A DNA stretch of 64,000 nt, taken from positions 904,867 through 968,866 of the forward strand of contig BSQZ01000095.1 in assembly GCA_033239005.1 (NCBI GenBank), written 5' to 3'. Positions within the stretch are counted from its first letter, which is position 1, and each line of letters starts with the position of its first letter. Source of the DNA: Lamellibrachia satsuma (taxonomy: Eukaryota; Annelida; Polychaeta; Sabellida; Siboglinidae). Position numbers and translations under genes: made by a program. The notes beneath the pieces are model-generated. The model saw only the letters and a list, made by a program, of their open reading frames with translations. It was not told where the DNA came from and did not search any database. Shown here piece after piece: positions 23,947 through 45,300 of this stretch.

Positions 23947-24544
23947 TTGTGTGGACTTTTTTGTCTGAAATAAACATATTATTAGTATAGCACCTTAATA
24001 ATCATTTATTAAAAGTGCTCCAAGATATCTTACATAAATTACAAATATAACAGTTGAAAACATAATAAAATATTATGTATTGTATCATAATGTTAAAGTG
24101 CATTAATGATAATAATTTTTTTTAATGTGTAGTAATTACTAACATGAAATGCATATTCAGTGTATTAAATACCGTCAGCTGTTGTTGATGTTAAATTTAA
24201 GATATATCTCGTAAATATACACCCTTTTTTATTGACATTGTAGAAAAAAATTTCCAGAAATCCAAAGAAGCTTTATAATGGTCGCCGAAGTGTTCCGAAG
24301 AACATCACCCATCGCAAAGCCTGGCCCTTGCCGCCGACTGTACGTGACAGTTTTCGTGGTTATTTAGCCTATTTTAGGGTGGGGCGCTAAAGCCTAAACT
24401 GCAAAAGTACCGAATCAAGGCTCATGTTGTTCACGTTATAATGTATTGCTCATACTCGTAGAGATTATCGGAAAACAATCTAAACATTACTCACAATTAT
24501 GCCAAGCAACAGTACCGGAAGTTTCGCTTCCCGCCACATATCAG
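23946..24544. other. Unannotated spacer
   Basis: Nothing recognised. Confidence 0.4.
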
Positions 24545-26131
24545 CATGGGCCGCGTTCGGGCGCGACCATTAGTCGACGCTAATGGTTTCTAAGTACAGC
24601 TGTAGCCTGGAAAATAATATACCAGTTGTAGTATGATACATCATAACATGTGTTCAATGTGTGTCAACATAATTCTTTGGAATGTTTATATAATTTGTTA
24701 ACGCTGATACTGGGACAAAATGATCCCGGTCGGAATGCACCTCTCCCTGAATGCGCCAGTAGCAATAATATGCGCCAACCGGCGTGGTCGGAATGCTCCA
24801 ACCGCTTGGTCGGAATGCCCCACTGATATGATTACTATCAAACATACTATGTATACTAAGATATAAACTATATCTAATAGTATACTACACCAAAACAATA
24901 CTTATAGTATTTCACAATTGTTACTTTTGAATAACGTTTTATTTCTGCTCTGAGCATGTGAATAATTAATAAGCTAATCACACAAAATATATATACATAA
25001 CGTGAATCGACTGTGAAAGCTCTATAGCAAGCCCACTTTAGAAACGCAGTATTAATTGCCCAAATGCATTTTAATAAAATTATTATAGTTTTAACGTCAT
25101 CTATATGCTGAATAGTTATGTATCCGTATATTGGAATGTACCTAACGAATTTCATGAAAGGTATAGATTGAGTTCCACTCGAACATCAAGTCCGTATACC
25201 TTCAAAGATATATCCGTCTTATGCAAATTGCAGAAGATTAGTATGGCAGAGAAGCGATTGGTTGGGGTGTGTATGTTTGTACATGACTAATATTTTCTGT
25301 ATATCATTCCTGTGTAATTTTTATGTAATCTTCTCTGTGTCATTCATGTGAACTGTCTGCCTATTCTTGAATTGTTCCTCTACCTCCACCTTTTATATGT
25401 TTTGCCTTTTCTTGAAACTTCCAGCAATCCACATTCTGTACATTTAATGGTGGAAAATGGTGTGAATCTGACGGAGAGAGTATTAATATATTGATATAGT
25501 GGAAGCGTGCAGTGGTGTGATGTCGTGATGTTCGGTAAAAAAACGAGTCACTTTAAAATGTAGTTATATATATTACTCGCTACTGTGACAATGTAAATTA
25601 TTTAGTTATGTGCATATGATTGTATTAATGAGTATTAGTTAATGTAATATGTGAATATAGATTCATTCTTGCTGGATTTTATAAATCATGGCTTAGTCTA
25701 TAATAATACACTTTGTTGTTTACTGTATGGTGCTCACTGATGTGGCGAATGTAAGCCTTCAAGCTGCTTTTACAGACATTGCAACTTGCTATATATACAT
25801 GCGAGGATTTTGGTGACTTCTGGACTGTTATAACTAATAGTGCTGTTCTGCAACATAATAAAGTGACTTTTGCGGAATGAATAATGAACAAAGTTATTTA
25901 ATATAATGCATCGCATGCTATTTTCTTGGTTGCGATGTGTTGCTGATGAACAGAATGAAATGTTCATTGTTATTTATTGTCTTTTCATTATTACTTTTAC
26001 CATTATGTTTAATGGCATACCTCCATGTGAAAAGTATGCATAGGCCATAATATTCGAATGCACGTAGTGCTAGATATGATTCCTGTGCATCAAATTTACC
26101 ACGTTTGTATAATTATATATGTAATTACCAA

Positions 26132-26167
<36 letters not shown>

Positions 26168-26433
26168 GTGACTGATTAATAAAATAACCTTGGTTTTATA
26201 TTATAACACATTACAGTTCGCTACCATCAAAGTAGGGCATTCCGACCATCAGTGTGGCATTTCGGACAAGAGGGGCATTCCGACTATTATGAGGACATGC
26301 ATGGGCGACGTGCATGGATGACCAAGACACTTGATATAAATTGAAAACATCCTATGGCTAGTTCCAGTTAATTCCATGACCAGCAACTGCGCTGTAGTCA
26401 GACCGCAACGGTTTGTCCGAACGCGGCCCATTT
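24545..26433. mobile_element. Non-autonomous DNA transposon with inverted ends and subterminal repeats
   Basis: The ends ATGGGCCGCGTTCGG (24545) and its complement (CCGAACGCGGCCCAT, about 26419-26433) are inverted. Inside each end lie three copies of a GGTCGGAATGC motif: about 24727, 24785 and 24807 in one orientation, and about 26236, 26253 (variant) and 26274 in the other. This symmetric subterminal array is what a transposase-binding region looks like. The 1.9-kb body is AT-rich with no transposase-like frame. No obvious target duplication, so the superfamily is unassigned. It sits directly upstream of gene A. Confidence 0.7.
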
Positions 26434-26484
26434 GCAAAAACCAGTGGCGCCACATGGTGGATCAGAAGTGTCATACAACACCCG

Positions 26485-26657
26485 TCATTTTACTTCCGGG
26501 AGCACTACAAGACAGGCTCGGACATCAACAAGGAAGTTCCGAACTTCATTAGAAGTTTGTGCGGCGAATGCAAGTTTGGAACCTTACAAATTTGGGTTGG
26601 AGACTTAATTAAGTTATGATTTCCCGGTTGATTTAGACAGAAGATTTGCTGCGCGAT
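26485..26657 (+). promoter_or_regulatory. Putative gene A proximal promoter / 5' UTR
   Basis: TACTTCCGGGAG (26491-26502) is an ETS-type site about 160 bp upstream of the ATG. Equivalent ACTTCC cores lie upstream of the other DOK-like first exons. The start context is GCGCGATGG, with G at +4. Role inferred. Confidence 0.35.
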
Positions 26658-36953
<10,296 letters not shown>

Positions 36954-38600
36954 GGCGATGCGCTCGTTTGGATTAACGAGGAGGAAACGAAATTTATCTG
37001 TCCACTTAAGGGATTAGATACATAATGTGTTTACGCGTTTTAGCTTACATATTCAGGTAACGGGTGCAAACCGAGCCGTTAGTTATACGTTTAACCTTTT
37101 CTTAAACGTTCTTATCCATAATTTAAACGTTTCTGACATCTTGTAATCTATATTGCCCTTATTTTCACGTGGTACCATTAAACTATCCCGTTAGCTTAAC
37201 AAGTGTACGCGTACCAATGCATTTAGCTTGATGCGTTGACGTTGTCATAAATATTTGTTTGATTGCCATTTGAATACATTTGTAGGATATGTGTACATAC
37301 AATGCGATAATACGATATAAAACACTTCTATTGTACTAAAATCTTCATGAGACCCAAGCCCGGCACCGCACCAAATAAAATAGGTGTTAAGTAGTTTCTA
37401 AGCTGTGATGCTACACGTTTGTTCTTTCGATTATGTGCTTGTTGCAGGATCACTCCAAAGTTTGTATAATATGTGTGTTTATTTTTGATACGATAATATG
37501 TGGTATTAGCACATTACGCAGACTAACCGGCCTATTGGACATTTTACACAGACTCAACTGCAGCTGAACAGCGAATTTGGACTACAGTCTACACACCGAC
37601 ACTAAAGTGGAGTTCCTACTGTGTCCACCCATATGTTTCTGTAGTTCTGACCACCCGTGACCAGGCCTTTCAGTTCCGCCCGTTACTAGGCCTCTCCGTT
37701 CCGCCCGTTACCAGGCCTCTCTGTTCCGCCGCTGCCAAGTGGTGCTTTAAGTAGAACGTGTGCTGCGTCGTTTAAGGTCATCATCCGCAGTTTGCCGATT
37801 TCCTGCCAGTGACTACACTGAAAGTGACCAGAGACGTTGCTTAATGATTCGTTAAACTGTCTGAAGATCGGTCAACGTTTGGACGTCGATTCTTTCCGTC
37901 GCCACACGATGAGTGGTCGGGAATTATTTGTATATATTCGAGCGACTAGTCATCACAACTGTAGGTGATACAAATGTTAAATACGATGTGTCCTATATTT
38001 TTGCATAATATGTAACTTATGCAACTCTAACAAAATACTTCGTTGCTGTTATGATGACGCCCTAATATTGGCATATGCCTATACGTGTTGACATGTGATG
38101 ACGCCCTAATATTGACATATGCCTATTAGATGTACGTGTTGACATGTGATGACGCCCTAACATTGACATATGCCTATAAGATTTACCTGTTGACATGTGA
38201 TGACGCCCTAATATTGACATATGCCTATAAGATTTACCTGCTGACATGTGATGACGCCCTAATATTGACATATGCCTATAAGATTTACCTGTTGACATGT
38301 GATGACGCCCTAATATTGACATATGCCTATTAGATGTACGTGTTGACATGTGATGACGCCCTAATATTGACATATGCCTATTAGATGTACGTGTTGACAT
38401 GTGATGACGCCCTAATATTGACATATGCCTATTAGATGTACGTGTTGACATGTGATGACGCCCTAATATTGACATATGCCTATTAGATGTACGTGTTGAC
38501 ATGTGACGACGCCCTAATATTGACATATGCCTATTAGATGTACGTGTTGACATGTGCCATTACTTTATCACCTTGTTGCAATTGTCTAGGTGGGACTTAT
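36954..38600 (+). other. Gene A 3' UTR and duplicated downstream block
   Basis: From about 37200 the sequence is homologous, in the same orientation, to 41330-42030. Shared landmarks include GCAGACTAACCGGCCTATTG (37521), GACATTTTACACAGA and CTAGGTGGGAC at the far end. A candidate AATAAA lies at 37375-37380. No coding sequence is seen. Confidence 0.7.
38046..38560. repeat. 51-bp minisatellite, about 10 copies
   Basis: Unit TGACGCCCTAATATTGACAT then ATGCCTATTAGATGTACGTG and TTGACATGTGA. The 51-bp period keeps one minus frame (MSTRTSNRHMSILGRHH) open. It is absent from the homologous block at 41.9-42.0 kb, so it arose after that duplication. Confidence 0.95.
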
Positions 38601-39911
38601 ATGTAGATTAAAGCTTATTAACATTATATTTGTATATATCCGGCGAATGGATACCAAAATGACAAATAATTGTATATTTGTTATCTGACAATCTTGTGAA
38701 ATACATAATTATACAGTCACACAACCATGTTTTATGCCTTTGTCAATCACTACCTGTGTACCTATATGATAAAACACATATTGGCCCGAATCTCGAACTT
38801 CTGTCAGTTAACCGGCAGACAACAAGTGATCAATATTCTCGTTGTGTTGGCGAGTGCTTGATCTCTAATAATATTCACTTAGTTCACAGACGATCCAGAG
38901 AAAGTAATGCTAGAGCAGTCTTCGTTGTTGCTGGTACGTTCCTCGATGTGAGTGCATTTTATGGTTAGTTGTGGTTAGAGTTAATTTTAGTTAGAGCTGT
39001 TGTTAGTTAGGATTAGTTATGGTTAGAGTTAATTTTAGTTAGAGTTATTGCTTGTTGTGGTTAGTGTCAGTTAGGGTTAATATTAATTAGGGATAATGTT
39101 GGTTAGGAACTTAAGGTTAATGCTTGTTAGGGTTACTGTTACTTAAAGTTAGGCTTCCAGCGAATATACAGTTAACCACCCTCGAAAAATTCGCTTTTTG
39201 TACAAACAGATCAGTGCATAGTTCGGGTAAAGGATACCTGCCACGATCGAAATCAAATCTTTCAACCTCCTCTTTCATTACCTAACACATAACAAACTAG
39301 CTTCAAATGAACAATAGTCAATAACACTGTAATTAATTCAGCCGTCGAAACGACTCATCGTCACGATAAGCGTTAATGGAAATATTTGTATACCTATATT
39401 AAAATAATCTGTCGAATAGCAGTGAAGTCATCCCATACCAACTTAACGTTACCTTGGCCTGGCAAAGGCTAGACATCGTTATGTTAACAGGACTAAATTT
39501 ACTAACAATTAGGTAAGCATATAATACTAAGAAAACGCGTTGATAGTTGCTGTACTAGGCGCTAGGTTTTATCTTACAGTATATCACACACTATGAGTAG
39601 TACTGTTACAGTGTTGTTTATTTCGATAGTCTATGGTGATAAAACATTGACATAATGCTATTTATATTAGCTCTATTTTATTCCCAGTGGTTAAATCCAA
39701 CATATTTATGTTACCTGAAAATTTTTGACAGTTTTGTATGCGCCATGTAAATGATTGTTTCATACTGATCTTATGCGTGCCACGTGAGTATGTACTAAAA
39801 CATGCATCTTGTATGCAGGACCTTTTTGTAACATGAAATTTATGTGTGTATGAAAGGCCATTAATTAAGATACATTCACACATGTTAAACATTTTAATAT
39901 TATAAATATTG
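38561..39911. other. Spacer with degenerate GTTAGGGTTA-like sequence
   Basis: 38960-39150 holds irregular GTTAG/TTAGGGTTA words, loosely telomere-like but not a true array. Nothing else recognised. Confidence 0.4.
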
Positions 39912-40225
39912 AATATCAAGTACCATGTAAGACATAGTCACATTAAAAGACTTGTAGTAAGTCAATGTTGGCAATTATAAGATAATACAAATATCAAGTA
40001 CCATGTAAGACATAGTCACATTGAAAGACTTGTAGTAAGTCAATGTTGGCAATTATAAGATAATACAAATATCAAGTACCATGTAAGACATAGTCATATT
40101 GAAAGACTTGTAGTAAGTCAATGTTGGCAATTATTAGATAATAAAAATATCAAGTACCATGTAAGACATAGTCACATTGAAAGACTTGTAGTAAGTCAAT
40201 GTTGGCAATTTTTAGATAATAAAAA
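39912..40225. repeat. 78-bp tandem repeat, four copies
   Basis: Unit beginning AATATCAAGTACCATGTAAG, copies at 39912, 39990, 40068 and about 40146, with few differences. Confidence 0.92.
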
Positions 40226-41329
40226 TTAAATGTTTAATCAGTTGTGGTCGTACTGCAGAAAGACATTTTATTCAGAGAAAGCATCAGTACTTGACATTCT
40301 GGAAATATTTAAGATGTTATTTTGTACGTTAAGCCATTTATTTAGATTTGCATGTCTGGAAAATACTTCACACATGCATTTTGATTGCATAGTATAACAA
40401 TCTGCTATCTAGAATAGGTAACAACACATAATATGGACAAGTAGTGCAAGATTTGTAACAATTTATTTGTTCATTCAACTCAAGCTCTGGTTATCTTTAT
40501 GCACATGTATTCCTCTTCCTCGATTTTGGCAATGAAGTTAATTGAACCTGTATTTTTACTATAAAATCCCACAAGACAAAATTCTTTTAAGTAGTTCACA
40601 CAGTGTTCAAACACTATAAAAATGTTAAACATATTTGAGATGGTGGCTCTGTTAACATCAAGCTGCCCAGAGAAGTTCAAATCCCTGCAGCCACGGCAGA
40701 ACTCCAGCATAGTCAACAAAAGCTGGTCTTGAAATTACAACTTTCCAGCCTGCATAGTAGTCTCTAAAACACATTTCAATTATAGAAGCGAAGACCAGCA
40801 CCTGGAATATTCAATGCAATCATTATTCATATGTATTTAGAGAAACAATGACACACTTTTTTTGGTGTGGGAGATACTACTGTGGTATGTCATCTGTGAA
40901 TATAATATAGAGACAAATGATAATGTATCGAGAATGTACTATCTTTAACTCCTTCTGTACACAGTATTATGTGATTTCGCATGTTACTTAAATTAATCAA
41001 CAGCTTTGTAATAAATTGGATACGTTTATGCATTTTCGCCACTCATCGACCCCAACACGAAGCACTTACGAGCTGAGATTCAACATAACTACCAACCGGC
41101 CAACGCTGCTAGTTTCTTTTCGAAAATCCAAACTAACGTCGGCCGGCCCACTCCACGGTTCTTTGACAAGTGGAAGTAGACAATCGCGCTAGTGAATTGA
41201 CGTCAGGGCTTTCTATGGTGTCCTAATTTGGGATGATTTATCGGCGTTGAGAAATCAACTCGCCACAGCCGCCTAGCTTCCCCGGGAGCGTCGGAGCAAG
41301 CGATATTTAAAATAAGCTAGCTGTTATTA
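40226..41329. other. Unannotated spacer
   Basis: Nothing recognised. Confidence 0.4.
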
Positions 41330-42030
41330 CTAGTAAGTGTTTGTTTGCCATGTGAATACATTAGGGTGTGTGTAAATACAATGCAATATAAAAGACTTTT
41401 ATTGCGCAAAAATCATGGGGAGACACACAAGCTGGCCATCGTCCCAAAACAAAAGTAGTTAAGCAGTTTCTAATATGTAATCCTACAGCTTGCTCTTTCG
41501 ATTGAGTACGTGCTTGTCGCGGGAGAATTCCAAAGTTTGCATCACGATACAGTAATATGTGGTTTTAGCACCTTACGCAGACTATCCGGCCTATTGGACA
41601 TGTTACACAGATTCAACTGCAGCACAACCGTGAACTTAGAATACAGACTGCACACCGATACTAGAGTCTCCCAATGTGTCCACGTATGGTCCATTAGTTC
41701 TGACCACCAGTTACCTTGTCTCTCCGTTCCGCCCGTACCAAATGGTGTCTGATGTAGAAAGTGTGTTGCACCGGTCAGCTGCAAGGTCAGCTTCCGAGGG
41801 TTGCTGATTTCCTGCCAGTGCTACTGTCTCAATGTTTGGCTTCCCGCGTTCCGTCTCCACACGATGAATGGTCGGGAAGCTTCATTCACAAAGCACGTAA
41901 ACTAGAGATTATTTTATATATTCGAGCGAATAGCAGTCACTAATGTTAATGACGTAAGTGTAATATATGAGACTTGGCACATATGACAGAGGTATGTATA
42001 ATATGTTACTAGGTGGGACCATAAATACGG
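41330..42030 (+). repeat. Second copy of the gene A downstream block
   Basis: Diverged copy of 37.2-38.6 kb (GCAGACTATCCGGCCTATTG at 41577) without the 51-bp minisatellite. It ends about 65 bp from the stop codon of the oppositely oriented gene C, so gene C's 3' UTR would run through it antisense. A minus-strand AATAAA is present near 41400. Confidence 0.75.
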
Positions 42031-42095
42031 CTTGTTCTCTTCTTTCTTGGATCAGAAAGAGTTACGTAGACGTGTTGCTCTCTTGCTGGTGTCTG

Positions 42096-42396
42096 TCAAC
42101 GGACACCGCCAGACACAGCCGCTGGCTCGTGTACGACTGCCACGTATTGATGGACGTCGTCTCGACCCACGACCGGTCGGTCGAGTGTTGCATATGTGGC
42201 GCCCCGCTGCTGATTCGTCTTGGCTACAGACGAAGATACAGAATGATTACGCTCATGGTTCCGTCTTGTTTGCAAAGCGTTCTGTAGTTGATCAGGCGTT
42301 GTCGTCTTGAACTTGAAGAGGCCTTCCCCGCTGGCCGCGCGCCGACCCACCTCGAGAAGGAACAGTTCCGGACTACATCCATAGCGGCGGATGAAT
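42096..42396 (-). CDS. Gene C exon 9 (PTB-2 second half and C-terminus)
   Basis: K-FIRRYGCSPELFLLEVGRRA, SGEGLFKFKTTTPDQLQN, then ATYATLDRPVVGRDDVHQYV and AAVSGGVR-TGA. Closest relative in the window is gene B exon 12803-13031, down to SGEGLFKF and TTTPDQ. Confidence 0.83.
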
Positions 42397-45300
42397 CTGC
42401 AATTAGACGTTCGCCAGTCTATCATAACAAGGTCAACACAATTACCAGGAGTCAAATAACGTCAATACGATTACAAGGTTTCATGTCGATACCGATATTA
42501 CTCGATGTGTTCAGACGCCCAGAAATAAGGGCACAGGAAAAGGTTACGATGTTAAATTCATATCCCAAACATTGTTAATATAATGATTTGTTGGGAAAAT
42601 GTTACAAAATTAAATTAATATACAAAAAAGTCATGATTTATAAAAAGGTCATAGTTAAAGGTTAAAAAATTTCGAAGGTGCTGGAAAAGGTATAATCTAT
42701 TAAAAATAATTACATTGTGTCCTAAGTAGTCATTAGATTGGGGAAATAATCAACAAGACTAGTACTGCACATTGCAGAGTAACAAAACAATGTCCAGTCG
42801 CACATTTACGAGAAGTACAGTTAATACAATTTAACAAGTTGGTTTACATAATGTTAAGAAATTACCATTTCAGAAACTGTTCCGACTAAATAAATTCCGT
42901 TATATAGTCAGTTGATATGTTTTTCATTCGTACATCGGTAATTCACAAATATTCACGCCCTAGTTAATAATTAATAAAAATTAACTCCGCCAATACACAA
43001 TATATTGTGCGTCACGCTAACAAACGTTGTCAGAGTTACGCGTCATCATTGGGCTCCAAACGGCAGACATGTTGAATTTATGTGAGAGATAATGGCACGG
43101 TGTTCTTTAAAACCACTTTGCCACACAGCAGGCATAGGGCGGTTAATAAACCAGATTAACTTGTTAAGCTAATATTAACTTAACTTAATTTTTGCAAGTG
43201 AAGACTACATTAACATATTAACGTATGAATAGACGAATGATGAATTAATCGTGGATGACATACTTGTATGGCCACTCTTGCACAACTGCCTTCGACGTCG
43301 GGTCTTCCAGCTTTATGCCGTCAGTGTCAAAGTGAAGTTGATATTCTGCACTGTTAAATTTGCAGCGTTTGGAAGCCTCGGTGTCCCCAACTTCCACCAT
43401 AAACATCCATTCTAAAACACGATTCATAAGCACTTACCACATACGTATAGTTATTCAGTTGACTCATTGTTACATTTGGACATGGACGGGGATCCAGTTG
43501 AAACTCTATTCAGTTGATTTCGGTGGTTAGACCCATATTTGTGTGGACTTTATTTTCAAGATATAGATGCCATAGCCAAGCTCTGTATGTGTCATCTAAA
43601 AAACACATAGGATATTGATTTTGTTTTCTAGATCCACATCTATGGGCACAAAGTATTTGACGGTGATAGTCTGAGTTGATGGTTTTCAAGATGGTCCAGT
43701 CATGCACTAAACACACAGGTGTAACCATGTTGCATGATACTCACGAATTCGAGGATCACATCATACTACACGAATGTCACGCATACACTTTCCACTGTTT
43801 TCCTAGTAAATAGGCATAAAATGTATGCTTACTACGTATACCCACAAGTATAATAATAATAATGTGGTGCGCTTTTCTTTGCAATGTTTTTGTTTATCTA
43901 CTGGACCAAAGTAACTGTTAAAGAAAACGAAAACCCCAGAATATTGAACGCGATGAAAACAACTGTCCATAAACCTGTTTCAAGACATACAACAATTAAC
44001 CGAACATATTGATGGTGAAAAGTGAACGTTCACTTGAATGATCCGACCTTGTGGTGCCACGTGTTCATCCGGCGCCGTTGGATTCGTAGACACGTTCTCA
44101 TAACACACCCGCTCCACTACCGATTTCTTCGTAGATGAGGATGGGGCTAAAAATCATAAAAACATAATTGTTTTTCAGCTTTTAATTAGAACCAATTCAA
44201 TAATAGCAAAACGTAAGTCCATGTCTTGAGCATATGACATAAATTTGGTTTATGCAATTTAGTTTCGAACTATCATAACATTTCCCGCATGTTACTAAAT
44301 ATCTTCACAACTGATTACTGATTTGTAATTCCTATTACGTGCAAGTGAGGTGACTGCGTATACGTATTGGTAACATAATATTATTCTAAGGAAAAAAAAT
44401 TATGTTTGGCATTTTTGTTGGGAAAGTATTACAAGACACGTACCACCCAGCGGTGTCGGATGCGCTGCGACGTTCTCGTAACAGACCCTCTGCACTACAG
44501 AGTTCCCAGTACTGTTGGCACCCGTCTTGTCTTCTGTGAGTCCTTGCTTGCCAACCAGCGTAAAGCTACCAGTAACTAAAATAGAATGACGGATTATGTT
44601 ATCGTCTTCACTGAAGAGCTAGTATGTTGCTTTAAATTATGCATTTCTTCATGCCACACGCTACACTGAGTGTTTATATAGTCAATAGTATACCATTTTG
44701 AACATCCAGTAAGTTGGCTTATTAATGCAACTTCGACAAATTCGATGTTGTCTGTAAACATAACGGCTAGACACCGGCTTGAAATTACTGCTTGGTAGAG
44801 ACTAATGCATTTGAATGTCGATAAAGTTCTACGATATAAAATAATCTTTGTTTTTGTTTAGATTTAACAACAAACGGAAACAATGGAATATTTAAGTTCT
44901 ACACTTGCAAAACTGGAAGGAAACTACAAAACCACCATGTTAGATAAGTTACAGCAAACATATCAATGAAAGTATGGTACTGTATCATGTGCCAGTTTTC
45001 ATGGCCCATAGTAAAAGCAAAAGTAATTGTGTTATGTAGACCTTGCACCTGACCAACCTGTGAATGATTGAGACCCAGCCGGTGGCTTTTCGGCAATATT
45101 CTCATAGCAGACCCGTTGTGCTGCCGGTTTTGCCGTACTCTTGGCGTTCGTAGTGTTTTCTGCGTTCTCCTGTTGACTGGTCGGAGTTTGTTTGTTCATA
45201 GGAATGTACAGGTCTTCGTCGAGATCAGAGTCTGTTCTCTGCAAGCCTCGCACAGCCTCTTGCGCTTCGGCAGACAACTTAGCGGCTACCGGCGTCTTGA

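Noticed and set aside
38062..38553. 163-codon minus-strand frame of 17-residue repeats
   Set aside because: Arises from the 51-bp period. The array is absent from the homologous block at 41.9 kb.
38960..39150. Interstitial telomere
   Set aside because: TTAGGG-like words are irregular and interrupted, and there is no run of exact hexamers.
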